In this document: in pieces, positions 1-12,778 of the stretch
Position numbering within the stretch: position 1 is the first letter of the stretch
How the letters are laid out: every line of letters starts with the position of its first letter
NCBI RefSeq assembly: GCF_001039355.2
Contig: NW_019775573.1
Coordinates: 4,333 to 56,750 of the forward strand
DNA: 52,418 nt
Origin: Lingula anatina
Taxonomy: Eukaryota; Brachiopoda; Lingulata; Lingulida; Lingulidae
Direction: 5' to 3'
Program-made: the position numbers and the translations under genes
Notes under the pieces: generated by a model
Database searches by the model: none
Told to the model about the DNA's origin: nothing
The model's input: only the letters and a program-made list of their open reading frames with translations

Positions 1-1020
1 CATAGCAATGCCTTGAATTGAGTGTAACTTAGTCTGACCTTATCTGTTGTCAAAATAACAAAGAAAACAACCTAACCCTGTAGAATTGCGTCCTCGCCCC
101 TATGGTGAACTCAAATTTAGGCATGGGCGTTGCACCGTTTTCCATGCACAATTTCACAATAAATGGCCAATTATTGCGTGCCGTTGCATAAAGACACATT
201 TATCAAATCATCCCGCAATTTTTTTTTCTTTTCATAAATTTTATGTCGCGTTTTGGGGAGTCCTTGACCGTACGACTGACACCGCGCTCTAGTGATTGGT
301 AAATTTCCGCCACAATTACACAGCATTATGGGATTGATTTGAACCTGAAACTGTGGCTAACGTCGACGGAGTGGTTCTGGTAAATCTATAATTATTTCTG
401 AATGAAAAAGAATACGAAAACCATTTAATTTTTTTTATTATTATTATTCTCAGCGCTGCAAAATACCGACACTCATGTGAAACTAACTTAAATGAACATT
501 CTTCTGGAGGTCATTTTTAAGACCGTTCCCTCTCTGATACAAGTACAACCTATTAAAAATGTGAAGGTTGATCAGCATTGCGTCATCTAGAGGCTGGTAA
601 TTCCGTCTTCGAGACAGTTCACATTGTGTCACACGTCGTTAGATAATCATAGGATAAATAAAACATTCATTTTTCAAGTTGATAGAGTTCCGGGAAGGGG
701 GTATTCTGAAAAATGATAAAATGCTCAGACAGTTGATTTGATAAGTACACGTGATTATCCGTCGGAGAAAGCACGGAGGAATTATTGCTTCCCCCTTTAC
801 GTTTTTACGTTGTGAAAATTTAGCGATAGTGAGAAGTTCACAGACTCAGTCATGACAAATAAGGTGAACACGAATATTTTCTTGTGACCTAAATGTTCGT
901 TTTCTTCCATTTTAAACCTAACTACACCTGTTTATCTTGCTATACATTGTGACACCAACCTTTTTTCAACACGAAAGTAATACTTTCAAGCATGGTTAAA
1001 CTCATTAACTACTCCTGATG
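1..1020. other. AT-rich non-coding stretch
   Basis: No exon-like reading frame with splice sites or recognisable protein similarity is seen on either strand. The short open frames are compositionally like the surrounding AT-rich DNA. No structured repeat was recognised. Confidence 0.5.
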
Positions 1021-1524
1021 CAGGGGCGGGTCCAGGATTTTTGAAGGGAGATCCTTGGATGCGAAGTCGACCCCCCCCCCCCCCTTGGCGTGGGGTCCGG
1101 GGCCCGCTGAAGGGCTCGGAAAAAAATTGGTATTTTAGAGGGCGAACGGTGCCACTTGGTACAGCTTGAAATTGATTCAGCTAGTAAAATTTCTAATTTC
1201 ATGAGGGGACCACTGGTGTGATTTTTTTCAGCAATCAAAGGGGGGGGGTCAGGACCCCCCCTGACAACCCCCCCCCCCCCCCCCAAAAAAAAAAAGTGTC
1301 CTCTCCAAGGACGGATCCAGGATTATTTGACTGGGGTCCGATTTTTTTAGGAATGACAGGCCTCGGATAAGAAGCCGACCCTCGGCCCCCTTTGAGTGTT
1401 TTAGAGGACAAACGGAACGATTTGGTACGGTTTAGTACTATATGAATCAGTTTATCAAAATTCTAATTTCAAGGGAAGAAAATAAGTGTGATGTTTTCTT
1501 CAGAACCCCCTAAATCCGCCACTG
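1021..1524. mobile_element. Two adjacent copies of a MITE-like element with CAGGGGCGG ends
   Basis: Two related units lie side by side. The first starts CAGGGGCGGGTCCAGGAT at 1021. The second starts near 1312 with GGACGGATCCAGGATT and ends with a complementary CTAAATCCGCCACTG at 1510-1524. Both share internal text, such as a stretch around TTTTAGAGG and one around GAATCAG, with a third copy at 8656-8880. C- and G-homopolymers interrupt them. There is no coding capacity, so this is a non-autonomous DNA transposon type. The terminal motif resembles hAT-type MITEs, but that family assignment is an inference. Confidence 0.55.
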
Positions 1525-4500
1525 TATGACGTGGTGTTATGGCGGGAAGGGTACTGAATCAATTCAAGGTTGGTCGCTTTTATTTATAAGTCTGCCCGGA
1601 ACGTTCTTAGTTAGATTACTTCTTATGCTTTTACTTTCGTTTTGTTTTATACTGAGATTACTGAGAGATTACTGAGATTACACTGATGTTGACATCATCT
1701 GTGACGTTATAGAGCACGATGACAGCATAAGCGGTTCACACTTGAGCGGTTTAGGTTTTGAGTAGTTTTGCCATTTGAGATGTCGACTGTGGGGTCGACT
1801 GCCCCAGGCACTATATTATCATATGAACAGTCTTGATAAGCACGGGCACAAGGAGGGTGGACATAAAAAATACGTTTGGGTAAAGTAATAGGGGCGGCGT
1901 GACTTTTTAAAAAATTCCTGCTGAGAAGATAGCACTTTTTTTGAAAGGGCAGTATGACGAGCATGCCGCCGTGCCGGATATAAGCTATTGACTCCATTCA
2001 AGTTTGATCTGTGGTGTAGATGGTAAAGGATAGTGAACTGTGACCATACCCGCCTAATCATCAATTTAAAGACTAAAATTGAAGAGAAAGGAAGACTTTA
2101 AGGTAATGACCAGCAGTAAGTTCCAGGTCGTTGCTGTAACGGACTTTTTTTTTGCAGCCACGCACGCCAACGACAGCGCTGTGCCTGACCCACCAGCCGA
2201 CCTAATATACATTTTACTTCTTATAGTAATAAAATGAAATTTCTGAGAAGCTGAGTTTAAGCCACGGAGCCGTTGGTAGATCTTAGATCAAATGGAAACT
2301 TTCTACCTTGTCACGCAGAGGACCAGTTTGGTTGTACATGTTTTGATCTGCAATTACAATCGATAGCCCGGGTGCCGTACACTTCATGAAATTCATATGT
2401 ACACAAAATGTTATTGGCGTGACTGAGTTTTAAAATACACTATTTTTATTTGGGATACCAGCTAGCATTTACTTGTTTTATTTCCTTTCTCCTTTTGTGT
2501 AATATTGTATTGGATACACTTCATATTTCTGCTTTCAAAGTAATAAAAAACTTTGAATAATCTTTATTCCACACTTAAATTGGTAAAACGTGTCAAAATT
2601 TAGCATAGTTCTCAGTTTTTTTACCTCGGCTACAGCTGGAATTACTGATTAAATCAGTAAAACTTTCCCCCGTCTGTAGATTAGCATTTGATATTTATTC
2701 TATCTTCCTATTTTTATTAATTTTTATGATCATTATTTATAATTATTATTTTTCACTCAGGTACCATAGCACTCAACATAATTTTATATTGCAGCGCCGT
2801 TGGTAACCTAACAGATAATATTTTACCAAATAGATACCGACTTGCCGCATGTTGACCTCTTTATCCAGCGGTCTGCTTCAGATGCATCTCTATATTAAAA
2901 TTGATTCCAACTACCTTATACATAAATTGTGGCAAAACCGTGACTGTACTCGTTTTCCCTTTATTTCTAAACATTGCTTACAGCTTAGTTTTGGTTTTTT
3001 ATTCATGGAAAAGCAAGCATACGTACGTGTAGGCTGCAAGTCGATAGAAAAAAGTGTTTAAGATAATTTAAACCTTTAATGTCATCCAGATACCAAAAAT
3101 TAGTTTTATCCTGCATCTAATTATTAAATTATGCATCTATCTTTGTGCTGATTTAAAACAATAAAAAACACCCGCAAAAATATGAAATATCAGCGTTTAT
3201 GTTTCTCGTTGCAATGTAAAAGCATAAACAACTCAAAGACTTAATCATCAATTTCACACCTTTCTATTTTGAGGTGAGAAAACTAGTAGCAGTCGGTATG
3301 GGGCGTAACTTCATCCCTGAACAAGATCACGACAATTGGTAGAGTTGATCGCGAGTGAATGAGCTACAACCCCGTGCCATCATTTTGGTTTAAATGCTTT
3401 TGTGATGGAGTTATGAGCCCCTTATTACACATTTTCATTAAACAAAGGCATTATTTTTCTTCATCAAGTATAGAATCTGAACTAAGATAGATTAGGAGAT
3501 ATTGTCACTCCTTATTTACTGCCTAACATACATTCTTTTTGGTAATAAATAAATCTTCATTGCTCAATGGTTAAATTAATAAACATTTACACTTATGTCA
3601 TCTTACATGTGACGTCATAATTGCAATTTAGGGGTAAAAACTGAAAGATCGGTTTCTCGCGTTTCTCTTTTACCTGAGCACCCACGATCACGCTGATTTA
3701 ATGACACCATTTAGTACTCCAAAACCCTGTCAGCGATTTTTAATTAAAGTGTTAGTCAGGATTTTACAGGCGTGGCAAATGAAATATAGTTGCATTCATT
3801 ATATATGATCTGTAAAATACATCCGAGGATGATACTTTTAAAGATAATTGCATAAATGTTTAAAGAAAAGGCGTGTAGATTGATTTAGTAACATTTAGTA
3901 AAGGAATGCTAAATTAAAAGCGAGCCGGCGTTTGTTTGAGTGTTATTTAAATTATCTAGGTTTAATTTTGTACAGATTATAGGAAAAAGTTTGCCCATTA
4001 ATATTTTGTTCAGTTTTTTAAAAAATATCTGCATTTTCTTAAGGATGAATTACAAAGAAAAGTGTGAATTAATAGCAAAACTTTGTTATGTTTGCAGGCA
4101 TGTGTTTCGTAATTTTTTCAGGTGATTTCTTAAAATCTATACAAATGAAACATTGCTAGCTTTCCGATTGAAAATTCCTTTACTAGATATTTTAATCAAT
4201 GTATTTAGATATATCTCTATTATATGGTAATAGAATTTAAAATTAAAATGTTTTTTTTCATTAAATATTTCTGCAATAATCTTTAAAAATTATCCTCAGA
4301 TGAATACAACTATAGATAGATAGATTCGTGTTCCTCGTTGAATTCACATTACACATCCTCTGTATTACTGGCTCAAACAAATACCCTTCAATAGTCTACC
4401 GATTTAACTATTCACAGAAAGCTAGCACCTTGACCTTATTGGCTTCACACGTGTCCTCAAACTGGCTCACTCGATCGCTGCGCCAGCACTCATGCTAATC

Positions 4501-6757
4501 TCACACTAGCTTTACAACTGTATAAAATCTATGTAAAATCAATGAAATGTTGTTGCCTTTTTGAGAAGACGGTCAAATTTGACTTTTGATCATACAGATG
4601 ATCATCTTAGCCCGTTTTTTGATTGCGGCATATTTTTTAACATTATTTCCAATTGCGAGTTCAGTGCCGTAAAATCACCTATGACACTTTTTTTCAGCGT
4701 GGGTAAAATATGTTTAAGCAGGGACGTGAACATTTAGTATTGATAATATCAAGATCATTGACGTTCTCAAATAAATAATCTCGCAAAATAAGGGCGTCGG
4801 TAAAACGGGTTGTCACTAACAAAATAAGGAGATCAATAACAAACACACCCACATCTTTTATCCTTTAGGCGGGAATAGAACATAAATGAGCACACCTTTT
4901 TCATACGCGACAATAACCACCTGGTATATAGCGGGCTACACCCTAACCCATAGCCATTGTTATTGATAATAATGATTGTTGGTTTCAAGGGTCTTTGGTG
5001 TGGAAAACGTAGTTCAAACAAAAGAGTTAAATGTACCTTGCGTCATCCGACTCGTACCTACATGTAGCAGTATGCTCAGTTGCAGGTGAGTCGTTTTTAG
5101 TGCCTTAAAAACTTGAAAGGTGTAAACACGTTTTAGAACTAGAGGCGTTAGCAAATTCAGGGTGCTGAAATCGATAAAAAGCCCCCAAGGCTGACGTTCA
5201 TCTGTGCATCGATGATTTTTGGGTCATCTAGGGTGACATCACACTTACTTCTTAACTACGTATATGATTTGCTGTTAAGAACATTCCCACACTCCTGAGT
5301 GACGTGATACCCTATACTTTTCAAAGCTCAGATATATAAACTGTATGGTTTAGGCTGAACCGTGACAAGCAAGAAAAAAAAAACATTAATTTTGTCAATC
5401 TCATGAAAGGTGCAACCTATTTTTCATCAGTTCACACATTTCTCTTGCTGTTGGCTTTATCTTCCAGTGTATTTTTCTGAGGTACATTATTTCCCCTTCA
5501 ACGTTATAATAAGCGTCTTGGTTAGTGACACTAGTCCTGTAGACTGCTGGGGAGAGGGGGGTGCATTCTTGAAAATTATTTTGGGGGAAAAACTGCCTTC
5601 TTCCTATAACATAACACAGCTGATGAAATTCGTCTCTGAGATTATTATAACGTATTAGAAGTTCTTTTTTTTCATAGTTTTCCCACTACAGGCTTGGACG
5701 CAGAAAACCCCATCATCGCTTCTCTCTTTTTTTTTCTGAGCTGTAACCCCAGCCCCCTACATCTGCTACACACACACAACTGAAAGTTTTATTTTTGTCC
5801 CAACTCACTGCAATTCAAAGTTTTATTTTTGTCCCAACTCATTGCTATAACGGTCAGTATCCATATCTCAGCAGGCACGATTTCAGAAACATTTGATCAC
5901 AAAATAATATAAGGCGTTATTTTACGTTATTAGCACTTTCACCTGATGGAAAAATACGATCATACCTTACTTTGTGCTTTTTGTACTCAAATAGTTCAAT
6001 TTTTGAGGAAAATGTTGTTCAAGGGACACGCCACGGCAAGGCGCAGCATGAGAGAATTGCCGACCATTGACTAATGAATAATACAATTTTTCAAGCAATT
6101 ATTGCAAATTTTGCTCGCTTGCTGAAGTGGTGATAAGCATTTTAATGTGGTAAAATTAAGTCACTGAAAATAATCGTCCCACATTTCAGACAAAGTAAGT
6201 GAAATTTATCTTGTTTGTCGCAGGAGGAGAGGTTTATTACGGTGCAGTCATTCGATGACCATCGACAGCGAGAGAAGTCGCATGAAGGAGCAACTATATG
6301 ACCTGGCTCGACGAACACGTTGACATTGTTTTCAAACGATGTCAGAATTAAGTCATTATTTTTACTCCTACAAACTCACAAAACTGCCATAAATTGTGAA
6401 AACAGTGAAAAAAGTGACATGACATCTGGCTGACCCCCAATTCTAGTTTTTGAAAGATTTATATTTGTGTGCACTTCCATACACCTATTATCACGAATGC
6501 TATTATCACGTCGTTCTAAGCACGGTTACTACATTTAAAAAATTCTTGGCCCAAAGGCTATGATGTCTGGATCGAAACGCAGCTAATCTCCCCTATTCAT
6601 TTTGAAGTAAGTTAACTGCAAATCATTGATCTTTTGGCTATATCTTTCCTTTCGGCCGCAATTTGGTCTTTTGATAACAAAACACGAATGTCGTATATAG
6701 GTAAAAATGCGCACGTTTTCTGAGGGAAGTTAGGCTAATTTGAAAATATAAGAAAAG
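1525..6757. other. Non-coding intergenic DNA
   Basis: No gene could be supported. The longest open frames are about 80 codons, lack similarity to known families and are not flanked by matching splice sites. A short direct duplication (AAAGTTTTATTTTTGTCCCA) occurs at 5783 and 5817. A possible but unsupported exon-like stretch around 6231-6312 is discussed in the findings. Confidence 0.4.
5783..5841. repeat. Short tandem duplication
   Basis: The 25-base stretch beginning AAAGTTTTATTTTTGTCCCA occurs at 5783-5807 and again at 5817-5841, a period of 34 bases. It is identical in both copies, which suggests a recent local duplication. No function is evident. Confidence 0.7.
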
Positions 6758-6925
6758 CAGGCGCGGATCCAGAGATATTTTCTGACAGTCTTCCAAATTA
6801 TCTTTGTTGATCCATCTTCCATTTTTGACCGTCTTGCGACAGAAAACATTAGATGGCTGACAATGTAAACTTGAAAATCTGACCGTCTTCCAGAAGACCC
6901 AGAAGACGGCCTAAATCCGCCCCTG
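6758..6925. mobile_element. Short MITE-like element of the CAGGGGCGG family
   Basis: The left end reads CAGGCGCGGATCCAG and the right end CTAAATCCGCCCCTG. These are imperfect inverted repeats of each other and match the ends of the elements at 1021-1524 and 8656-8880. The interior contains repeats of a CAGAAGAC/GTCTTCC-type motif and no coding frame. It is a non-autonomous transposon remnant, probably hAT-like. Confidence 0.5.
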
Positions 6926-8655
6926 AAAAGCATTACATTTGCTGAATCTTGTCTTATTCGAATTAAGAAGCATTTCCCATTCACAACAAATAGTTTTTAT
7001 GTGCGATTACATAAAACAGTCACGGAGAAATGCACCGAGTACACGATTTGAAATGTCGGCGTGCAGAACTTCATTATTAACATAAAATTAAAAATCATTA
7101 TAATTGGCAAAATAACAACAAAAAGATCGATAAACTCACCTATGTTTTCATTTTTGAATTCCTCTTGTTTTTGCATAATGTTAATTCCCCTTCATGAGCA
7201 TCTTAATTCCAACCTTAACTTCAAGATCCTTATTCAAATTGTAATCCTTAGCACTTTTACGATATCCAAATTAGTAAAGTAATCTTCTTTTCCTGTCAAC
7301 CTGTTATTAGGTATATACATATATATTTGCGTCAATCTGTAGCATATGATAAAAAACAAGAAATAAGTCTCAGCTATACATACAATTTTGGGTGGAGTTC
7401 AAATTGCTTTTTATCCCGGATCCTGTGTTTGTCTGAAATGAGGGTAACAAAGAAAAAAACCGCATCCCGACAACTAGTTCAATATTACTTTTCATCAGTG
7501 ACAAAATTTAAATGCGGGATTTTGAATTATTTACCATATTGTACCCAGGGTGTACATATGTATTATATGACAAAAAGGTAAAATTAGCAGTCCTTCACAA
7601 TGCATGAATAGAAGTATGTATGTCGCTCATATTCAACACCGAAGAACTGGATTTTAATTCGTATAAAAATACAAAAAGCAACAACCTCTTCACGGGGATG
7701 ATATAATCCCCATCATTTATTTTCCGTTCTGAATGGTTGAACTCAAATAGAAATTAATTAATTTCTGCACGCTATGTGTAAGGGATATGTAGTATATATG
7801 AACAGTGTCGAGAAGAATGAGTTTGTGGAACTTGTGGGAGAGCACACTAAGAACTTTTTTCTCTTCACTAGTTGCGATGTCTTTTTTTTAAATCTTTCCC
7901 TTTTTTATTCTATTCTACATCTATTTTATCTGAATGTTCATTCTTCGCTTTGTATTCATCCATTAAATAGCAGTTATTATTATTATTTTTTTTCTGAACG
8001 AGTAAGAGGCGTACTTCGGAAATACTTTGTTCCAATCGATCGTCTACAATGGACATATATCTTGAAATTCACATTTGCTCTCACTTTGTACTGAGAGGGA
8101 AATATAGGCAGATTTGAATTCTTCACCCCCCCCCCCCTTTTTTTTTTTTAATTTAGGGACACCCAGTGAAAAAACAATGAAGGCATACTAGAATGAATGC
8201 TGCTCAGTGAGCTAGATCGAAAGAAGGATTGGGAACAAAAAATCGCGTTCAAATGCCGAACTTCTATTGAAAGCGGCGGTCTCCGTTGATACAGGTACTT
8301 GCTCTGCTCCTGAATTCTGCTCACAATCCGCGAAGCATTGTCTCATTGCGCCCTCTGTCAGACCAGCCTGTTCTGTGGCATAAGGTTATAAACAGTAGCT
8401 GGTGCAGTGAAAAGGCGATGAACTGGTTATTTGTTAATTTGAAAGGTAAGAAAAGGAAACCCTTTTAACATCCAGTCTCGGTGAGATATCAATGTGCGTG
8501 ACAATACCATGTATACGTTCCGTTACTACTTAGCGTTTATCGACCTTAATGGATCACTATGCGATTGTGGTTAGCGCAACATTGACAGCAAATCAATCAA
8601 ATAAAATTCTGGAAACCAGTTCAGACTAGTAACTGGATTAAAATAAGCTAGTATT
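6926..8655. other. Non-coding intergenic DNA
   Basis: AT-rich sequence with scattered short open frames, none with recognisable domains. A 106-codon frame at 7774-8094 encodes a Phe/Tyr/Leu-rich, low-complexity peptide typical of translated T-rich DNA and is not called as a gene. Confidence 0.4.
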
Positions 8656-8880
8656 CAGGGGCGTTTCCAAGATTATTTGAAGGGCGGGGGAGGGGGGGGG
8701 GAGTCCGAAGATGTGAAACCCCCCCTCGGTTGGCCTAGGTTCAGGGCCCGCTGAAGGGCCCAGAAATTTTTGGGTATTTTAGAAGGCAAACGATGCCATT
8801 TGGTGCGGTTTAGTACTATAAATCAGCTAGTCAAAATTCAGGACCCCCCTGACCCCCCCCCCCCTCTAAACTCGGCACTG
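8656..8880. mobile_element. MITE-like element of the CAGGGGCGG family
   Basis: It starts CAGGGGCGTTTCCAAGAT and ends CTCGGCACTG. The interior matches the 1021-1524 copies, for instance GGGCCCGCTGAAGGGC, then the TTTTAGA, ATGCCATTTGGT and CAGCTAGT segments. The flanks share AGTATT on both sides, a possible target-site duplication. It carries homopolymeric G and C runs and no coding frame. Confidence 0.55.
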
Positions 8881-10121
8881 AGTATTGAACACAAATTTAA
8901 AGAATAAAAAAAACTTGATTCGAATCCTTCTATCTTTTAGCGTGTTTAGGTCACTGCTCAGATGAGCTCCCGCCTTTGAAGTTGCTCCATGCTCCAGTAC
9001 GTGGAACGCTGTCAGGTGTTTATGTCACAGGTACATGTGGTGGCATAATATTCCACTTCTGTTACAGATTCGTGATGTTGTTATACGTTACTCCAGAATT
9101 GTTTTGAAACGTCAGCTTTAAGTTTGCGTAACTAATTATATACTAGTTACAACATGAGTCGTTCACTGCGCCTCGATATAATTATCTCGCATAAAGAGGA
9201 CGATTTGAGCTGTAACATATGACTGTATATAAGCAAATGCAAAAGGAAACATTTTTCCGTTCACAAGCATATTTATGACATAAAAGAGAAACAAATTTTT
9301 CGTTGAAGCAGAATGAAGACGCAGAGAGACAAGCAGTTTTCTTTAATTATTATTATTGGAAAATAAAAGGGGCTACAGAGAGTACACAAAAATAGAGTCG
9401 ACTTTATAACCTGTTTAGTTACCTGCCGAATCACCTTCTTTGCGGAATGAGGCTATAGATGTTTATATAGTCTCTAACCAACATAGCAACAGCGCGTTTG
9501 ACACATATAGTTCAGTTCTGTGTTGATATAAAAATATACCAACACAACACCTGTACATCCACACCGGATGCATGCCTATCACTGTCGCAATGCCCAGTAT
9601 CGAATGCGACAGGTGCGCCAGCACAAAGATTGCACAGCACAATCCAATATGCAGGTTTGCTGGTATGGAGATAATGCGTGTTCTCTGGTCCGTTGAACCG
9701 ATGATTTTGCTAACAAATGGTAGGCAGAGGGTTGAACAAATGCTATTTTTTCTTTTTTTTAGTTTGGCTTTTTATTAAATTATAATATACTACTTAAATG
9801 AGCTTATTGGTGATACTAATTCTATGAGGAGAGCAAAATGTGATCGATGTTACAGAAATGCATTTAATCAATGTTACTTAGTCGAAAACGGTCGAAAATG
9901 ATGCCACAAGCAAGATTGCTACCTGCAGTATAGCGCAAGGCACACAAACTGCCTTCATAATTAATTTATTTATTAGATTTCATGGAGGGGTGGATGGATG
10001 AATCTTTGAATGAATCAGTGCATTCAGGACTAAGGCTAGGGTGGAAGCGAGGGAAGGAGGGAGGAAAAAGGGAAGAAGAAAGGACGATCAAGAAAAATAA
10101 TGGACCGAAAAATAAACATCT
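8881..10121. other. Non-coding intergenic DNA
   Basis: No supported gene or structured repeat. Two frames of 68 and 75 codons (9572-9778 and 9982-10209) have no recognisable motifs; the second runs into the adjacent foldback element. Confidence 0.4.
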
Positions 10122-10374
10122 GGGCCCAGTTTCATCAACACTGGAGAGAACTATCCTATGGATAACACTAGATAAAATTGTTATCCTATGGACAGTTTCC
10201 TGTGGGTAAAATATTTTTTTCTATACACTAGATATTTATTTTAGTTTCTAAAATTGCTTTCCAGTGGATAAAAATGGCTGCCATTTCAGGATAACTGTTG
10301 AAAAGAAACAGTTTTATCCAATGGATAGTATTATCCACAGTTTAGTGCTATCTATTGTTGATGGAACTGGACCC
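10122..10374. mobile_element. Foldback MITE with GGGCCCAGTTTCATCAACA ends
   Basis: The left end GGGCCCAGTTTCATCAACA is complementary to the right end TGTTGATGGAACTGGACCC, with few mismatches. Inside, complementary segments such as ATCCTATGGATAA and TTATCCAATGGATA extend the inverted repeat. The unit is about 253 bp and has no coding frame. This is the layout of a short non-autonomous DNA transposon able to fold into a long hairpin. The superfamily cannot be assigned by eye. Confidence 0.7.
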
Positions 10375-11014
10375 TGCTTTCGTTTACTTCATCACTCAAT
10401 TTTGACACAATTTTGGACCATCTGAGGTTAATATTTGTTTCCTCTGTAGTGTAAGTTAACTCAGTAATAAAGGACCTCTCTTACTCTTATGTATATATAA
10501 TGATTGTGTTATCTATTAATAACTGCCGCTCCAGGCACCTGTTCACGACAGGACAATCAAACAATAATTAATGTGCTATTGTTCTTACTGAGCATTCAGG
10601 TGATCACGATTTTCGGTCGTCCTTTCGGTCTGACTTCGTGAGGTGAAAACGAAACTCGAGGAAGGGTCCACGACGCGGTGATCTTATACATGATGTGTGA
10701 CTGTAAAACGACACATAACTATAATCAGATTATACTTTTTTCTTCTTTTTAATTTAGAATTTATCCACATGAGTATTTTTGGATTTATCCACATGATATT
10801 GAAAATGGGAGATAAGCTAGGGATAATCTTGGCTTTTGTTTTTTTGCATTAAATAGGTGTTTCATAAGGTATGACTTTCCTATGACATCCAAAGAAGAAC
10901 TATCTTCCAGTGCTCAAGTGTTTAGAAAATGGAAATACTGTTTATACATTATTATAACTTTTTTACTATTTATTTATTTATTTTATTTATTTATTTTTAT
11001 TTATTTATTTATTT

Positions 11015-11051
<37 letters not shown>

Positions 11052-11185
11052 TATTTATTATTATTTTTTTTTTTTTTGCATTCAACTAGGTACTAGTAAA
11101 ATACATTAGAGGTTTCGACATTAGTAGAGAAAAGTGCGCTTTTATCTTTTACTATTTTGTCATCCACCTGCGCCCCCCCCCCCCC

Positions 11186-11216
<31 letters not shown>

Positions 11217-12480
11217 CTGCAGTCTCACACAATAATACACTAGTAAAAGCTCCGTCAGGCTATTCTTACAAAGTTGAACAAAAGCCAAGATATATTATCA
11301 ATCTTAATAATTAATAAAGGCGTGAGGACAAGATCACAGTATGGGAATATCCCGGTATCCCCCGTGACCTAATCCGTTTACTGGGTGAAACAATGCCTCA
11401 GGTTTCCTCGCTTCCCGGTTACAATCGATTGGCCTCAGGCTTGGAGGTTGAAAACGGAAGGTAAGCCCGAGGACCCGTTAGGCAGCAAATAAACAAAGCC
11501 CGACATTTTCCAATAACAATAAACAATAAAATGACATCAGAAATTTGGAATTTGCTTCCTCCAAATCCTTCCTCTCATATATTTTCTTCCTCGATTTGGT
11601 TGAACAAAACAAAATAAGAAATATACATCTATTACATCTATGGACGTGGGAAGAACTTTCAAAACTGATGCGAGGAAGAGGACCCTTTAAACGCATCCAT
11701 TTCGAAGTAAAATCTACACAAATCAAGTTGTGGAGCACACTGAAATGCCACAAAATATTTTTCCTACTTATAATGTTCAGTCAATGAACCGAATCAACAA
11801 GTACCCTCAGCTGGGTTACTGAGGATAACATCCAGCGGTAGCTGCTCCAGGTAAAACCTCAAAGGAATTGTTTAACAACGGCGACTAATTTACCTTACTT
11901 AGTGTACCTAAACAATATTTGTTTGCTCTTCACTAAGACACGTAAACCATTGTCTGCGTTCAGGGTAAGGAGCGGACATACAGCGGACAAGCGAGGACGC
12001 TCGAATAAACACATCAAGTAAATAAATGAATAGTGTGACCTTATTCGCGTGCACTGCCCCCCCACCCCTTTCTACAAATATATATGTAGCATATTAATCA
12101 AGAAATGCAGTATCTAAGTAAATTTTCTTCAAGAAAGGCGTTTTCGTTTCGTGGTTTACAGAATAGGCAAGTTGTGGGTCACCACCACCGACCGGGGCCC
12201 ACTTGCGTGGGTTGCTTTATTGAAAATTACGGTGACTCAGCATCACATGAAACTCGGTTAAAATTGGCATCATCTCTAAGGAACGTTCATTTCTTAGAGT
12301 GATACAGCTTCATCTTAGCAGCAAAATATACCACAGTTCTTTCAATGTTTTGTGCAACTTTCTCGCACGGGAGAATTATCTTGTTGGTTGTAGACCTAAA
12401 TTTGGCCATGACATACACGTGGAAACGTCAAAAACGTCCCTCCTCTTTGTTTACTTATTATTCTTGCCACCTGTCAATCA
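10375..12480. other. Non-coding intergenic DNA with low-complexity tracts
   Basis: The stretch contains an (ATTT)n/(ATT)n tract at about 10966-11070 and a poly-C followed by (CA)n at about 11173-11213. Open frames of 60 to 90 codons occur on both strands but have no domain signature. No gene is called. Confidence 0.45.
10966..11070. repeat. (TTTA)n/(ATT)n low-complexity tract
   Basis: About 100 bases of interrupted TTTA and ATT repeats ending in a T homopolymer. The apparent 75-codon frame across it is an artefact of the repeat. Confidence 0.9.
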
Positions 12481-12691
12481 AAGCCATATTCTTGAATGCC
12501 ATTGGTCGTTGCTGACTATGTTGTAATCTGATTGGTTGAGTAGCATGTGATCAACTAGAGGTCACGGACAGATTACAACAGGTTTGGACTTTGGACTTTT
12601 TAAGCAGCGTGCCTTTGAGTACCGGTCAAATTCGTAAAATTTACGTGAACAAGAAAACGTCCATGTACGAGCAAGTGGAAACTCTTCAGAA
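12481..12691 (+). promoter_or_regulatory. Probable promoter and 5' leader of MYLIP
   Basis: Two inverted CCAAT boxes (ATTGG) lie at 12501-12505 and 12531-12535, 30 bases apart, a spacing typical of paired NF-Y sites. The second is within GATTGGTTGAG. No TATA box is evident downstream. The leader before the start codon contains an upstream ATG at 12663 whose 21-codon frame overlaps the main start in another frame and stops at 12728. The transcription start is not determinable from sequence, and promoter activity is inferred only from position and the CCAAT pair. Confidence 0.4.
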
Positions 12692-12778
12692 ATGTTGTGT
12701 GTGGTTACCCAGCCCGACAACGCCGTGATCGAACTGGAGCTAGACCCCAAGGCTGAAGGTCTACATTGCATGGAGAAA
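12692..12778 (+). CDS. MYLIP exon 1, start of FERM F1 lobe
   Basis: Encodes residues 1-29, beginning MLCVVTQPD, which matches the family N-terminus (MLCxVTxPD). The start codon has G at -3. The donor is AAA|GTGAGT and the exon ends in phase 0. An alternative upstream ATG at 12663 is in the wrong frame. Confidence 0.93.

Noticed and set aside
1005-1286. 93-codon minus-strand open frame rich in Gly and Pro
   Set aside because: It arises from G and C homopolymers within a MITE pair.
7774-8094. 106-codon plus-strand open frame
   Set aside because: Phe/Tyr/Leu-rich low-complexity translation of T-rich DNA, without domain or splice support.
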